Counted from the stretch's first letter, positions 48,658-62,170 are shown. The stretch is 64,000 nt of DNA from Aliivibrio sp. S4MY1 (GCF_028765545.1 NZ_JARACP010000010.1:1-64000), one strand, 5' to 3'. Numbers and translations are program-made. Notes: a model not told the origin generated them from the letters alone.

Positions 48658-49422
48658 TTATTCTTCGCCAATATCAACAACACGCTTCTTCTCGTTTAAG
48701 TAATTACGTAGGTAACTATCAATAACACGAGGGTTCTGACCATCTTGAATAGCTAAAATACCATCAAGAATTAAACGTCGATTTAATTTCTCTTGTTCTT
48801 TACGTAATTCTAATTTATGCGCAATAGGGAATGCGATCATATTTGAGATAACAGAACCATATAATGTTGTTAAAAGTGCAACGGCCATTGCTGGACCAAT
48901 CGATTTAGGATCGTCCATGTTTGATAACATACCTACCAAACCGATAAGCGTACCAATCATACCCATTGCCGGCGCCACATCGCCAAACGCGTTAAATACA
49001 CCAACCCCACGCTCATGACGTTCGTTAGTCAACGCGATGTCTTTTTGTAATGTTGCTTTAACTACTTCAGCATCGTGTCCATCAACCAATAAGTCGATGC
49101 CTTTTTGCATGAATGAATTACTGATCTCTTTTTCTTCTAATGCTAAAAAACCGCCTTTACGAGCAGCATCGGCCATTTCAACGATCGTCACAATTAAATC
49201 AACTGGCTCGTCCGTTTTAAACATAAATGCTTTTGCGGCAATTTTACCTGCGCCAAAAAATTGGCCTACGGTAAACTTCATCAATACAACGAAGACAGAA
49301 CCACCCATTACAATCAGTACCGATGTTGTATCCATAAAGATGGCTAAGCCACCGGCCAGTACCATTGCCATGATAATAAATGCAAAGCTACCAACTAAAC
49401 CTATTAACGTTGCTAAATCCAC
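48658..49422 (-). CDS. pomA: Sodium-driven flagellar stator protein PomA (MotA family)
   Basis: Four-helix stator subunit that with PomB forms the Na+ channel turning the flagellum. Membrane helices lie at about 2-22, 28-50, 150-170 and 180-200, with a large cytoplasmic loop between helices 2 and 3 holding the conserved charged residues for FliG contact. Conserved segments are DVAPAMGMIGTLIGLVGML and AVALLTTLYGSVISNMIAFPIAHKL. Length 254 (V. alginolyticus 253). First gene of pomAB, divergent from xseB across 278 bases. Confidence 0.95.
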   Translation of the reverse strand: MDLATLIGLVGSFAFIIMAMVLAGGLAIFMDTTSVLIVMGGSVFVVLMKFTVGQFFGAGKIAAKAFMFKTDEPVDLIVTIVEMADAARKGGFLALEEKEISNSFMQKGIDLLVDGHDAEVVKATLQKDIALTNERHERGVGVFNAFGDVAPAMGMIGTLIGLVGMLSNMDDPKSIGPAMAVALLTTLYGSVISNMIAFPIAHKLELRKEQEKLNRRLILDGILAIQDGQNPRVIDSYLRNYLNEKKRVVDIGEE

Positions 49423-49700
49423 AGAGCGCTCCCCTATCTTGCTGCTTGTGTTTATTTATAATGTGCTAAGCAAAAAACAAGCCATAAAAATCACCCATTT
49501 TTTTGCCGCTTATCTCTTATCGACCGAACGTATCAATGGTTTAATTTTTTTATTAAAAAAGACAACACCACCAATGGATTGCTTGAAATTTAACCCCTAA
49601 CGCGTAAATTCTACTTTAATGTATCACTTTCTTACCACTTCAATTGACCCTTTACGTACTCTGAGTTACCTTTCTTGGATCATTTTAAGAGTGAATCATT

Positions 49701-49943
49701 ATGGCTGTAAAAAAACCTGAAAATTTATCGTTTGAAGCGGCAATTGAAGAACTGGATTCTGTCGTTAACCAATTAGAGGGCGGAGATCTGCCTCTTGAAG
49801 ATGCTCTGAAGAAGTTTGAGCGTGGTATTGCCCTAGCTCGTGCGGGACAAGAAAAGCTGACTCAAGCTGAGCAACGTGTCGATATTCTTCTTCAAGCTGA
49901 TGATAATGCTGAACTAACCCCTTTTGATACTAATGATGATTGA
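49701..49943 (+). CDS. xseB: Exodeoxyribonuclease VII small subunit
   Basis: Small helical subunit of exonuclease VII, which degrades single-stranded DNA into oligonucleotides. The 80 residues match E. coli XseB (80), with the family signature SFEAAIEELDSVVNQLEGGDLPLEDALKKFERGIAL split over residues 9-44. The tail is acidic. It overlaps the start of ispA by several bases, the conserved xseB-ispA-dxs order. Confidence 0.95.
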   Translation: MAVKKPENLSFEAAIEELDSVVNQLEGGDLPLEDALKKFERGIALARAGQEKLTQAEQRVDILLQADDNAELTPFDTNDD

Positions 49944-50832
49944 TTCACTAAAACAACAATTACCTATTTATCAACAACGTAACATTGAACAATTGCATCA
50001 ATGGCTTGATAAAATTGAAATTCAACAGCAACCTCTAACTGAAGCGATGAAATACGCATTACTTCTTGGAGGTAAACGCGCTCGTCCTTATCTTGTCTAT
50101 ATCACGGCAAAAATGTTAGGTGTACCGACTGAACACACTGATGCAGCAGCGGCAGCAGTTGAATGCATACACTCATACTCTTTAATTCATGATGATTTAC
50201 CAGCAATGGATAATGACGATTTACGCCGAGGTCATGCTACTTGTCATATAAAGTTTGATGAAGCTACCGCTATTCTTGCCGGTGATGCCTTACAAACCTT
50301 AGCGTTTGAAATTCTAGCTAATGGTTCATTGACCGCAGATGCTGAATCTTCTCGAATTGATATGATCCGCGTGTTAGCAAAAGCCTCTGGAGCTTCTGGT
50401 ATGTGCATGGGGCAATCTCTTGATTTACAGGCTGAAGGGAAGAAAGTTAACTTGTCTTCTTTAGAGCAGATTCACGCTCATAAAACGGGAGCATTAATAA
50501 AAAGTGCCGTTCAACTTGGTGCATTATGTGCTGGGGATAAGGGCAAAGCAATTCTCCCTCAACTTGAAACGTATGCCGACGCTATCGGTTTAGCTTTTCA
50601 AGTTCAAGATGATATCCTAGATATTACTAGCGATACTGAAACTCTCGGAAAACCTCAAGGTTCTGATCTAGAATTAGAGAAAAGTACTTACCCTGCCTTA
50701 CTTGGCCTTGATGGCGCTCAACAGAAAGCAGAGCAATTGTACCAAACCGCAATTGAAGCATTGAATGATATCCCTTATAACACGGATGCAATGCAAGCGT
50801 TCGCCCAATACGTCATTGAGCGTAAAAACTAA
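49933..50832 (+). CDS. ispA: Farnesyl diphosphate synthase (geranyltranstransferase)
   Basis: Condenses IPP with DMAPP and GPP to farnesyl diphosphate, precursor of undecaprenyl phosphate and ubiquinone side chains. First aspartate-rich motif [10 protein letters not shown] near 84-93, second DDILD near 223-227, and [11 protein letters not shown] near 46-56. Length about 299 (E. coli 299). Start uncertain among tandem ATGs at 49933 and 49936; no clear Shine-Dalgarno is visible, and translation is probably coupled to xseB, which ends at 49943. Confidence 0.94.
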   Translation: MMIDSLKQQLPIYQQRNIEQLHQWLDKIEIQQQPLTEAMKYALLLGGKRARPYLVYITAKMLGVPTEHTDAAAAAVECIHSYSLIHDDLPAMDNDDLRRGHATCHIKFDEATAILAGDALQTLAFEILANGSLTADAESSRIDMIRVLAKASGASGMCMGQSLDLQAEGKKVNLSSLEQIHAHKTGALIKSAVQLGALCAGDKGKAILPQLETYADAIGLAFQVQDDILDITSDTETLGKPQGSDLELEKSTYPALLGLDGAQQKAEQLYQTAIEALNDIPYNTDAMQAFAQYVIERKN

Positions 50833-50852
50833 AACAGATAAGCGCTAATATT

Positions 50853-52736
50853 ATGTCACTAGATATTTCAAAATACCCGATTCTGGCTTTGGCAAATACA
50901 CCAGATGAATTACGCTCTTTACCTAGAGAAAGCCTGCCTGCTTTATGTGATGAGCTACGTACTTACCTATTAAATTCAGTCAGTAAAACAAGCGGACACT
51001 TAGCGTCTGGTCTTGGTGTTGTTGAGTTAACCGTTGCTTTGCATTACGTGTATAACACGCCTTTTGATCAGCTTATTTGGGATGTTGGACATCAAGCTTA
51101 TCCTCATAAAATATTAACCGGTCGCCGTGAACAGTTATCTACTATTCGCCAAAAAGACGGATTACACCCATTTCCATGGCGCGGTGAGAGTGAATACGAC
51201 GTATTGTCTGTAGGACATTCATCTACCTCAATTAGTGCCGCTTTAGGTTTAGCTATTTGTGCTGAAAAAGAACAAGAGAACCGTAAGGTCGTTAGTGTTA
51301 TTGGTGATGGTGCAATTACCGCAGGCATGGCATTTGAAGCCTTAAACCACGCAGGTGATATTCACCCAGATATGTTAGTTGTCTTAAATGACAATGAGAT
51401 GTCAATTTCTGAAAACGTAGGTGCATTGAACAACCAATTAGCACGAGTACTTTCAGGAAGCCTATATACATCAATTCGTGAAGGTGGCAAAAAAGTACTT
51501 TCTGGTACCCCAACGATTAAAGAGTTATTAAAGCGCACGGAAGAACACTTAAAAGGCATGGTTGTACCTGGCACCATGTTTGAAGAACTAGGTTTTAATT
51601 ACATTGGTCCTGTTGATGGACATGATGTCAACGAGCTTGTTCATACCTTAAAGAATATGCGTAATTTAAAAGGACCGCAGTTCTTACACATCATGACCAA
51701 GAAAGGAAAAGGCTACGAGCCTGCTGAAAAAGATCCTATCAGCTACCATGGTGTTCCAAAATTTGACCCAAAAGACAGCTCATTACCTAAATCGTCTGGC
51801 GGCAAACCAACATTCTCAAACATCTTTGGTGATTTCCTTTGCGATATGGCTAAAGAAGACAATAAGTTAATGGCTATCACGCCTGCTATGCGCGAAGGAT
51901 CTGGCATGGTTCGCTTCTCTAAAGAATACCCAAGCCAATATTTTGATGCCGCTATTGCAGAACAACATGCAGTGACACTTGCCAGTGGTATGGCTATTGC
52001 CGGTTACAATCCGATTGTTGCTATCTACTCAACGTTTTTACAACGTGGCTATGACCAGTTAATTCATGACGTTGCGATTATGGATTTACCCGTGATGTTT
52101 GCGATTGACCGTGCAGGTCTCGTGGGCGCAGATGGTCAGACTCACCAAGGCGCTTTTGATATCAGCTTTATGCGCTGTATTCCAAATATGGTTATCATGA
52201 CGCCAAGCGATGAAAATGAATGCCGTCAAATGCTATACACTGGCCATAAGCATACTGGACCAAGTGCAGTTCGTTACCCAAGAGGCAGCGCAACTGGTGT
52301 TGATGTTGATAAAACAATGCAAGCACTAGAAATTGGTAAAGGCCGCCTACTTCGTGAAACTAAAATCATGGAAAAAGGAGAGCGTGTTGCTATTTTAAAC
52401 TTTGGCACTTTCTTAGAAAATAGCCTTGTGGCAGCTGAGAAGTTAGATGCTACTGTTGCAGACATGCGCTTTGCAAAACCACTCGATGAAGCCCTACTAT
52501 GCGAATTAGTAACGAGTCATGATGTATTAGTTACTATTGAAGAAAATGCAATTTCAGGTGGTGCAGGTTCGGGTGTGATTGAATTCTTGATGAAGAACCG
52601 CTTAATTAAACCAGTTCTACAATTAGGTTTACCTGATGAGTTCATTGCTCAAGGTACGCAAGAAGAAATGCACACCGAACTTGGATTAGATGCGCAAGGT
52701 ATTGAAAAACAGATCAGAGACTATCTGGATCTCTAA
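50853..52736 (+). CDS. dxs: 1-deoxy-D-xylulose-5-phosphate synthase
   Basis: Thiamine-diphosphate enzyme joining pyruvate and glyceraldehyde 3-phosphate, the first and flux-controlling step of the MEP isoprenoid pathway; its product also feeds thiamine and pyridoxal. The TPP motif [30 protein letters not shown] is around residues 151-187. The transketolase middle domain [12 protein letters not shown] (near 370) and C-terminal domain are intact. Length 627 (E. coli 620). It follows ispA by 20 bases and ends at a strong terminator. Confidence 0.96.
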   Translation: MSLDISKYPILALANTPDELRSLPRESLPALCDELRTYLLNSVSKTSGHLASGLGVVELTVALHYVYNTPFDQLIWDVGHQAYPHKILTGRREQLSTIRQKDGLHPFPWRGESEYDVLSVGHSSTSISAALGLAICAEKEQENRKVVSVIGDGAITAGMAFEALNHAGDIHPDMLVVLNDNEMSISENVGALNNQLARVLSGSLYTSIREGGKKVLSGTPTIKELLKRTEEHLKGMVVPGTMFEELGFNYIGPVDGHDVNELVHTLKNMRNLKGPQFLHIMTKKGKGYEPAEKDPISYHGVPKFDPKDSSLPKSSGGKPTFSNIFGDFLCDMAKEDNKLMAITPAMREGSGMVRFSKEYPSQYFDAAIAEQHAVTLASGMAIAGYNPIVAIYSTFLQRGYDQLIHDVAIMDLPVMFAIDRAGLVGADGQTHQGAFDISFMRCIPNMVIMTPSDENECRQMLYTGHKHTGPSAVRYPRGSATGVDVDKTMQALEIGKGRLLRETKIMEKGERVAILNFGTFLENSLVAAEKLDATVADMRFAKPLDEALLCELVTSHDVLVTIEENAISGGAGSGVIEFLMKNRLIKPVLQLGLPDEFIAQGTQEEMHTELGLDAQGIEKQIRDYLDL

Positions 52737-52766
52737 GTAATCCTTATCTAATTTTCAGTAATACAT

Positions 52767-52796
52767 AAAAAATGCCACAACTCTGTGGCATTTTTT
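52767..52796. terminator. Terminator after dxs
   Basis: A perfect 13-bp stem (52767-52779 with 52784-52796) with loop ACTC; A-rich and T-rich arms allow function on both strands. It may also end the luxQ transcript coming from the other side. Confidence 0.88.
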
Positions 52797-52952
52797 ATAT
52801 CTAGCTAAACAGCAATTTAGTCTAATTTACCTACTTTCGGCAAAAACTGAGCAATGCAATATACTTTCTTAGACATAAGATTTCCTTGTGTTATTGACTG
52901 TCGTTCGTTTATCTTTCATTATCACCCAACGATTAATTGTATGGTCAACATA

Positions 52953-53224
52953 ATGAAATCAGACGTAGATAAAATGCTTAGTAAACACCAACAACTTACG
53001 CACAGTGTTGATGTAAAAGTTACATCCCATACTCAGCGTGATATTGGAGATTGGATACAGCATACCATTATGATTGAAAACTGTAATGTCCCATTCAAAT
53101 TTAACCGAACAAAACCCTACCAATCTCTCAAAGGGGCAAAAGTAAATATCACTTATTACCCAAGCGTAGAAATACTAGCGGGTTTTGAAATAGAAATAAT
53201 GAAAGTAGTTCGAATTAAACGCAG

Positions 53225-53228
<4 letters not shown>
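52953..53228 (+). CDS. Hypothetical protein, about 91 residues
   Basis: I do not recognise this protein. The most likely start is ATG 52953 (MKSDVDKMLSKHQQ) or ATG 52941 (four residues longer). The frame is open from 52854, but that extension is non-homologous-looking and rich in Cys/His/Phe. Neither ATG has a clear Shine-Dalgarno. The protein is basic, with no signal peptide or membrane segment. Its second half alternates hydrophobic and charged residues (GAKVNITYYPSVEILAGFEIEIMKVVRIKRS, split by turns), suggesting a small beta-strand fold. It converges on luxQ and their last codons overlap by 4 bases. Confidence 0.6.
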
Positions 53229-56572
<3,344 letters not shown>

Positions 56573-57076
56573 TTATAACCAACCAGAATATTTACCAATT
56601 AACCAAAGGCTAATTAGAGCCATAAATCCAGCGACAATATCATCTAGCATGATGCCAAAGCCGCCATGAACTTTGTTATCTAGCCATCCAATTGGCCAAG
56701 GTTTTACCATGTCGAAAAATCGAAATAAAATAAACCCTGTTAGTAACCATTTCCAGTCAGTTACCGATATATTTAAGTAAGGAACAATACTCATTGTTAT
56801 CCAAAGACCAACGAACTCATCCCATACAATTGAACCGTGATCGTGCACCTTCATATCTGATGAAGTGATATCACAAATTTTAATTCCTATTACCGCAGAA
56901 ATAATAATAGCGGCTACAAATAGAGAAAAAGGCAATTGTGCTAACAATAGATAAAATGGGATTGCAGCTAGAGTTCCCATGGTTCCAGGGATAACTGGCA
57001 CTAAACCACTACCAAACCCTGTAGCCAGAAGATGCCACGGATTTTTCAAACTAATTAATGCTAAAGGATTTGTCAT
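56573..57076 (-). CDS. pgpA: Phosphatidylglycerophosphatase A
   Basis: Integral membrane lipid phosphatase that makes phosphatidylglycerol from its phosphate. The 167 residues (E. coli 172) contain about four hydrophobic helices and the conserved polar motifs GFGSGLVPVIPGTMGT (18-33), HDHGSIVWDEFVGLW (79-93) and FRFFDMVKPWPI (about 119-130), which bind metal and substrate. It starts 2 bases after thiL and its stop touches the luxP start. Confidence 0.94.
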   Translation of the reverse strand: MTNPLALISLKNPWHLLATGFGSGLVPVIPGTMGTLAAIPFYLLLAQLPFSLFVAAIIISAVIGIKICDITSSDMKVHDHGSIVWDEFVGLWITMSIVPYLNISVTDWKWLLTGFILFRFFDMVKPWPIGWLDNKVHGGFGIMLDDIVAGFMALISLWLIGKYSGWL

Positions 57077-57078
57077 GA

Positions 57079-58071
57079 TTAATTCCTAAAATGATCGTAG
57101 CCATAAAGAACCCAATCTAATAAGGTGGTGTCTTTACGTAATTTCACATTATTCTGCAAGGTGGTAAATGGACCTTTCGCGATTTCACCAATTATACTAA
57201 CATCTTGATTTAAAAGAAAAGATATTTGTTGAATTGCTTCTCTATTCTCTTTTGGTGCAGTGAAACAAAGTTCATACTCTTCTCCACTTACTAATGCCAT
57301 TTTCAAACACTTATCAATATCATGAGAATAAAATGTCATAAGCTCATTACTAATTGGTAAAGCATTTACCTGTATTTGAGCGGATACATTTGACTGTTTA
57401 AGTATATGACCTAAATCTGAAATAAGCCCATCAGAAATATCTAATGCAGAGTGGCAGAGATGGCGAATTTTTTGTGCTAATTGAATTTTGGGGTTTGAAT
57501 AATAATGTCTACGTTCTAGTTCTTGTTCCAGCTCTGTTTTTATTTGCTTCTTTTTATCGAGCAATATATCAAGACCAGCAGCACTGTCTCCTATAAATCC
57601 AGTAACGTAAATATCATCTCCTACCTTTGCACCTTTACGAGTTAACGCCTCTCCCCTTGGTACAAGACCTTGAACCGTAATAGTAATACTTAAAGGGCCT
57701 TTTGTTGTATCACCACCAATGAGTTGTACATTATGTTGTTTTGCTAAACCAAAGAAACCTTCGCAAAATCCTTCTAGCCACTTCTCATCAGGCTTAGGTA
57801 ACGTTAATGCGAGAGAAACCCAGGTTGGTTTTGCTCCCATTGCTGCCAAATCACTTAAATTAGAAGCCAGTGCTTTATATCCAACCCTAACAGGATCAGC
57901 ATCTTCTAAAAAATGCGTTCCCGCAGCTAAAGTATCTGTTGTAATCGCAACTTGATAACCTTCGGGTACTGAAACCAAGGCGCAATCATCACCAATACCC
58001 AAGTCAACATCACTTCTAGAAAGATTGTCTTGAACAAAGAATCGATCTATTAAATTAAATTCACTACTCAT
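57079..58071 (-). CDS. thiL: Thiamine-monophosphate kinase
   Basis: ATP-dependent kinase forming thiamine diphosphate. The AIRS-like fold is identified by GIGDDCALV (about 25-33), DTLAAGTHFLED (near 46-57), ALASNLSDLAAMGAKP (66-81), GGDTTKG and SALDISDGLISDLGH (near 206-220). Length 330 (E. coli 325). It is separated from nusB by 82 bases holding a terminator, after which no clear promoter is visible, so expression may depend on read-through. Confidence 0.95.
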   Translation of the reverse strand: MSSEFNLIDRFFVQDNLSRSDVDLGIGDDCALVSVPEGYQVAITTDTLAAGTHFLEDADPVRVGYKALASNLSDLAAMGAKPTWVSLALTLPKPDEKWLEGFCEGFFGLAKQHNVQLIGGDTTKGPLSITITVQGLVPRGEALTRKGAKVGDDIYVTGFIGDSAAGLDILLDKKKQIKTELEQELERRHYYSNPKIQLAQKIRHLCHSALDISDGLISDLGHILKQSNVSAQIQVNALPISNELMTFYSHDIDKCLKMALVSGEEYELCFTAPKENREAIQQISFLLNQDVSIIGEIAKGPFTTLQNNVKLRKDTTLLDWVLYGYDHFRN

Positions 58072-58097
58072 TGTTTATGCATTCAGTTTTTAGTTAT

Positions 58098-58126
58098 AAA
58101 AAAGGCCAGCAACTAGGCTGACCTTT
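58098..58126 (-). terminator. Terminator or attenuator between nusB and thiL
   Basis: On the minus strand a 10-bp stem with one G-T pair (58126-58117 with 58110-58101) and a 6-base loop is followed by T residues. It lies 28 bases after nusB and 27 before thiL, leaving little room for a new promoter. Confidence 0.75.
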
Positions 58127-58153
58127 ACAATTAATTAGTATGCTACTTCCAAC

Positions 58154-58621
58154 TTATTTTTTACGTAAAGTCGGAGCCGCTTTATCTAATACACCGTTTA
58201 CAAATTTGTGGCTATCTTCTGCTGCGAATACTTTTGCAAGTTCAATCGCTTCATTGATAACAACTTTGTATGGTACGTCATCACGGTTCATCATCTCGTA
58301 AATAGACATACGTAATAACGCAAGTTCCATTTGGTCAAGATCTTGAAGTGGACGAGATAAGTATGGACGCATTTTACCGTCTAACTTAATATGGTTAAGA
58401 GCAACACCTGAGAAAAGATCGCGGAAATACGCTACATCTGTCTCTGGGGCTTGTAGCTTAGGCTCTTTTGCATGATGCTCTTCTTCATCATACTTCTCTG
58501 CAGTTAAAAACTGCTCTTCAATATCAGCAATATTTTCTTTGCTTAATTGCCATGAATAGATTGCTTGAAGCGCAAATTGACGTGCATTACGACGTGCGGC
58601 TGGTTTCACACTAACCCCCAT
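58154..58621 (-). CDS. nusB: Transcription antitermination factor NusB
   Basis: All-helical RNA-binding protein that with NusE (S10) binds boxA and prevents termination in rRNA operons. The 155 residues begin with the arginine-rich motif [22 protein letters not shown] (7-28) and end [19 protein letters not shown], as in E. coli NusB (139 residues; the insert is an acidic/lysine loop near 45-62). Its first base overlaps the last base of ribH. An order ribH-nusB-thiL-pgpA is standard in gammaproteobacteria. Confidence 0.95.
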   Translation of the reverse strand: MGVSVKPAARRNARQFALQAIYSWQLSKENIADIEEQFLTAEKYDEEEHHAKEPKLQAPETDVAYFRDLFSGVALNHIKLDGKMRPYLSRPLQDLDQMELALLRMSIYEMMNRDDVPYKVVINEAIELAKVFAAEDSHKFVNGVLDKAAPTLRKK

Positions 58622-59091
58622 TAGGATTCGATTTGAGACAGAACATTAATCATTTCGAGTGCGCTTAGTGCAGCCTCTGCCCCTTTATTACCAGCCTTGG
58701 TACCGGCGCGCTCGATTGCTTGATCGATAGTATCAACAGTCAAAACACCAAACGCCACTGGAATACTATACTCCAGAGATACTTGTGCTAGACCCTTATT
58801 GCATTCACTACATACATAGTCAAAATGTGGTGTACCACCACGAATAACAGAACCCAATGAAACAATAGCATCATATTTTGCTGTTTTAGCTACTCGTTGA
58901 GCAACTAATGGTAATTCTACAGCGCCAGGGCAGCGAACAACAGTGATGTTTTCTTCAGATACTTGACCAAAACGCGTTAAAGTATCAATAGCGCCAGAAA
59001 GTAAACTTTCATTAATAAAGCTATTAAAGCGAGAAATGACAATTGCAATTTTCGCATTAGGAGCAGCAACGCCGCCTTCAATTACGTTCAT
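58621..59091 (-). CDS. ribH: 6,7-dimethyl-8-ribityllumazine synthase
   Basis: Lumazine synthase, the penultimate enzyme of riboflavin synthesis, usually assembling as a 60-subunit capsid. ATG 59091 follows AGGAAGG, a strong site, and gives 156 residues (E. coli 156). Conserved residues: the phosphate-binding [14 protein letters not shown] (about 84-97) with the catalytic histidine, and [16 protein letters not shown] near 19-34. An upstream extension to 59142 was rejected. Confidence 0.96.
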   Translation of the reverse strand: MNVIEGGVAAPNAKIAIVISRFNSFINESLLSGAIDTLTRFGQVSEENITVVRCPGAVELPLVAQRVAKTAKYDAIVSLGSVIRGGTPHFDYVCSECNKGLAQVSLEYSIPVAFGVLTVDTIDQAIERAGTKAGNKGAEAALSALEMINVLSQIES

Positions 59092-59205
59092 AAGCCTTCC
59101 TGTATCTATATTATTCCAATTAAACTGGGTAACTATTTTCAACTATATATCATAGTGAGAATCGGCGAATTCTATCACAGCTTTGTGACAAATATCTAAT
59201 TATTT

Positions 59206-59230
59206 GGGCTCTATTTACTCAATAGAGCCC
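59206..59230. other. Intercistronic hairpin between ribBX and ribH
   Basis: A perfect 10-bp stem (59206-59215 with 59221-59230) with a 5-base loop lies 10 bases past the ribBX stop. No T tract follows on the minus strand, so it is more likely an mRNA processing or stability element than a terminator. Confidence 0.6.
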
Positions 59231-59240
59231 ATGAGAGCCT

Positions 59241-60350
59241 TTATTTTGATACGTATTCAACCACATTAAGGCCAAAGCCTGATAATGAATGGTAACGCTT
59301 TGAAGATGACGATAGTAAACGCATATCAGAGATCCCTAAATCAGCCAGGATTTGAGACCCAACACCGACACGGCGAGAAGTGCCCTGCTTTTTCGCCATT
59401 GTTGGCGCTTCACCACTATCTTGTCGTTCTAATACTTTAATTTTATGAACAATACTATCTGCTGATTCTTCATTACCTAAGATAACCAGCACGCCACCTT
59501 CATTTGCAATACGCTGCATTGCTGTTGGTAATGTCCAACTGCGCTCAGAACAGCGGTCAGAATGAAGGATATCTGTAAAGGTATCTTGTAGATGAACACG
59601 AACTAAAGGCGCGTTATCTGATACATTCTCTTTTTTCATTGCATAATGAAGTTGGTTATCAATGGTGTCGCGGTAAGTCACTAGCTCAAAGTCACCAAAC
59701 TCTGTTGGTAACTTACACTCAGCAACACGCTCAATCGTAGTTTCATTGTCATTACGGTATTCAATTAAATCGGCAATGGTACCTAATTTGATATCGTGCT
59801 TTTCAGCAAAAACTTCTAAATCAGGGCGACGGGCCATCGTTCCGTCATCATTTAAGATTTCAACAATCACACCTGCAGGTTCAAAACCAGCTAAACGCGC
59901 TAAATCACAACCAGCTTCAGTATGGCCAGCGCGAGTTAATACTCCACCTTCTTGAGCTGCTAACGGGAAAATATGGCCTGGCTGAACTAAATCAGCTGCC
60001 ACTGCATTTTTTGCCACTGCCGCTTCAACTGTACGAGAACGATCGGCTGCTGAAATACCTGTTGTTACGCCTTCAGCCGCTTCAATAGAAACCGTAAAGT
60101 TAGTCGTAAACTGTGCGTTATTGTCTTGTACCATTGGTGGAAGACCTAGATTTTCACAACGATCTTTAGTCAGAGTTAAACAAATTAAACCACGACCGTG
60201 TGTTGCCATGAAATTAATAGCTTCTGGTGTGATTTTTTCTGCAGCAATGATCAAATCGCCTTCATTTTCACGATCTTCATCATCCATTAGGATAACCATC
60301 TTACCTAAACGAATATCTTCAATAATGTCTTTTGCTGAGCTAATTGCCAT
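59241..60350 (-). CDS. ribBX: RibBX: 3,4-dihydroxy-2-butanone-4-phosphate synthase fused to a degenerate GTP cyclohydrolase II domain
   Basis: The N-terminal 200 residues are an intact DHBP synthase making the four-carbon precursor of riboflavin: [13 protein letters not shown] (about 22-34), [10 protein letters not shown] and [13 protein letters not shown]. The C-terminal part (about 206-369) keeps the length and outline of GTP cyclohydrolase II but lacks its zinc cysteines. Where active enzymes read a C-x10-C-x-C pattern, this one reads [23 protein letters not shown], with one cysteine. Such hybrids are known as RibBX, and the cyclohydrolase step is then done by a separate RibA. Database entries often call it RibBA. 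Confidence 0.92.
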   Translation of the reverse strand: MAISSAKDIIEDIRLGKMVILMDDEDRENEGDLIIAAEKITPEAINFMATHGRGLICLTLTKDRCENLGLPPMVQDNNAQFTTNFTVSIEAAEGVTTGISAADRSRTVEAAVAKNAVAADLVQPGHIFPLAAQEGGVLTRAGHTEAGCDLARLAGFEPAGVIVEILNDDGTMARRPDLEVFAEKHDIKLGTIADLIEYRNDNETTIERVAECKLPTEFGDFELVTYRDTIDNQLHYAMKKENVSDNAPLVRVHLQDTFTDILHSDRCSERSWTLPTAMQRIANEGGVLVILGNEESADSIVHKIKVLERQDSGEAPTMAKKQGTSRRVGVGSQILADLGISDMRLLSSSSKRYHSLSGFGLNVVEYVSK

Positions 60351-60387
60351 GTGAAATACCTTTAATATATTAAATTAGGTTAAGTGG

Positions 60388-61044
60388 TTATTTTAAGAAA
60401 CCTGATTTTGCCAAAAGATCCATCGTAACAGAAGACTCAGGTTTCTCTTCTTTCTGTCCGGTCACAAGTCTTTCTAAATAACGAGCGATAACATCGACTT
60501 CTAAGTTCACTTTTTGTCCTACAGAGAAGTTATCCATGGTTGTTTCCGCTGCCGTATGAGGAACGATCGTCAGCTTAAATGCATTTTTTCGTACATCGTT
60601 CACCGTTAAGCTAATACCATCAACCGTAATCGACCCTTTTTCTACCACATACTTTGCTAAACTTTGTGGTAATTGGATCCAAAACTCAACCGCTCGGCCT
60701 GTTTGATGGCGCTCAATGATTTCACCAACTGCATCAACATGGCCAGAGACAATATGACCACCAAAGCGAGTCGTTGGTAACATGGCTTTTTCAAGATTCA
60801 CTTTATCGCCCGCTTTGTAATCAACAAAACCAGTACGCTTTAAAGTCTCTAACGATAAATCAGCAGTATAGGTATGCTCTGTCATCGCAACAACCGTTAA
60901 GCACACACCGTTGGTGGCAATGCTATCTCCAAGCTTTACATCGCCCATATCTAACTTACCAACATTGACGGTAACACTAATATCTTCACCTTTTGGAGTG
61001 ATTGCCTGAAGTGTTCCTATTGACTCAATAATTCCTGTAAACAT
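60388..61044 (-). CDS. ribE: Riboflavin synthase (alpha chain)
   Basis: Dismutates two 6,7-dimethyl-8-ribityllumazine molecules to riboflavin. Two homologous beta-barrel lumazine-binding repeats are visible: the first starts MFTGIIESIGTL and contains SIATNGVCLTV (about 41-51); the second starts HIVSGHVDAVGEI (about 97) and contains GSITVDGISLTVND. Length 218 (E. coli 213). In vibrios the same gene is called ribE or ribC depending on nomenclature. It follows ribD by 3 bases. Confidence 0.95.
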   Translation of the reverse strand: MFTGIIESIGTLQAITPKGEDISVTVNVGKLDMGDVKLGDSIATNGVCLTVVAMTEHTYTADLSLETLKRTGFVDYKAGDKVNLEKAMLPTTRFGGHIVSGHVDAVGEIIERHQTGRAVEFWIQLPQSLAKYVVEKGSITVDGISLTVNDVRKNAFKLTIVPHTAAETTMDNFSVGQKVNLEVDVIARYLERLVTGQKEEKPESSVTMDLLAKSGFLK

Positions 61045-61047
61045 CTG

Positions 61048-62169
61048 TTACCTTACTATTTTTGCTGTAATACGAATGTCTTTTCCGACCATTCGAACAT
61101 CCGTAATGTCTAAGTCTATTGCTTCAGACATGGCTTTTAATCCAACTAGATTCAATAAGCTGCGTCCATCGGATCCCATTAACTTAGGTGCAAGGTAAAT
61201 AATCAACTCATCCACTAAATTTTCTTTTATCATACTTGCTGCTAATGTCGCACCTGCTTCGACCCAGATATGATTAACGTTATATTCTTGTGCTATTTTA
61301 TCTATGACTTCGGATAGAATCAGCTGCTCGTCATCACCTACATTACAATGAAGGTGATTTCCTTGAGCTATCACGGAGTGAGAAAGCTGAGAAGAAACTG
61401 TCGCAATTTCTCCCTCTGTCATAAATAACTTAAGTTTAGGCGTTAGCTGATGTTGGCGATCTAAGATAATACGTAAAGGCTGTCTTAATGCTTCTTTTGG
61501 GTAGGATTTTTGTATGGATGCAGGAAGATCTTCCCAACGAACATTCAACGAAGCATTATCTTCAATTACCGTTTTCGATGTGGATAAAATAGCCCCTGCT
61601 TGCGCTCGGTAACGTTGAACATCTTGTCTTGCTTCTTTTGATGTTATCCATTGGCTTACCCCATTTTCTAATGCGGTTTTACCATCTAAACTCGCTGCCA
61701 TTTTTAATTGAACAAATGGCTTTCCCGTTTCCATACGTTGTAAGAAGGTAGGATTTAAGGCTCTTGCATCGGCTTCTAATAACCCTGATGCTGTCTCAAT
61801 ACCGGCTTCATTTAACATTGCTAAACCACGCCCTGCAACTTGAGGATTAGGGTCAACCATTGCGCAAATAACCTTGGCAACACCCGCTTTTATTAAACCT
61901 TCAGCACAAGGTGGGGTTCTTCCATAATGTGAACAAGGCTCCAATGTCACATACGCAGTGGCATTTTCGGCATCTTTACCAGCCTGACGCAGTGCATATA
62001 CTTCAGCGTGTGGCTCACCCGCTTTTAAATGCGCCCCCTCACCAATAATCTGTCCATTTTTTACCAATACACACCCTACGTTTGGGTTTGGTGCAGTGGT
62101 ATAAATACCTTGTCTTGCCAATGAAATGGCTCTTTGCATCATTTGGTGATCTTGGGAGGTAAGTTTCAT
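61048..62169 (-). CDS. ribD: Bifunctional diaminohydroxyphosphoribosylaminopyrimidine deaminase/reductase RibD
   Basis: Catalyses the second and third steps of riboflavin synthesis. The N-terminal deaminase (about 1-145) has zinc motifs HAEVYALRQAG and PCSHYGRTPPCAEGL; the C-terminal reductase (about 147-365) has KMAASLDGKTAL and the EAGATLAASMI region. Length 373 (E. coli 367). It is 1 base from nrdR and 3 from ribE, so nrdR-ribD-ribE form a compact unit. Confidence 0.95.
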   Translation of the reverse strand: MKLTSQDHQMMQRAISLARQGIYTTAPNPNVGCVLVKNGQIIGEGAHLKAGEPHAEVYALRQAGKDAENATAYVTLEPCSHYGRTPPCAEGLIKAGVAKVICAMVDPNPQVAGRGLAMLNEAGIETASGLLEADARALNPTFLQRMETGKPFVQLKMAASLDGKTALENGVSQWITSKEARQDVQRYRAQAGAILSTSKTVIEDNASLNVRWEDLPASIQKSYPKEALRQPLRIILDRQHQLTPKLKLFMTEGEIATVSSQLSHSVIAQGNHLHCNVGDDEQLILSEVIDKIAQEYNVNHIWVEAGATLAASMIKENLVDELIIYLAPKLMGSDGRSLLNLVGLKAMSEAIDLDITDVRMVGKDIRITAKIVR

Positions 62170-62170
62170 G

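Noticed and set aside
49037-49600. A 187-codon open frame antisense to pomA and its upstream region
   Set aside because: It runs opposite a clearly conserved gene, its composition (Thr/Ser/Pro/Ile-rich) is typical of an antisense shadow, and no ribosome binding site supports it.
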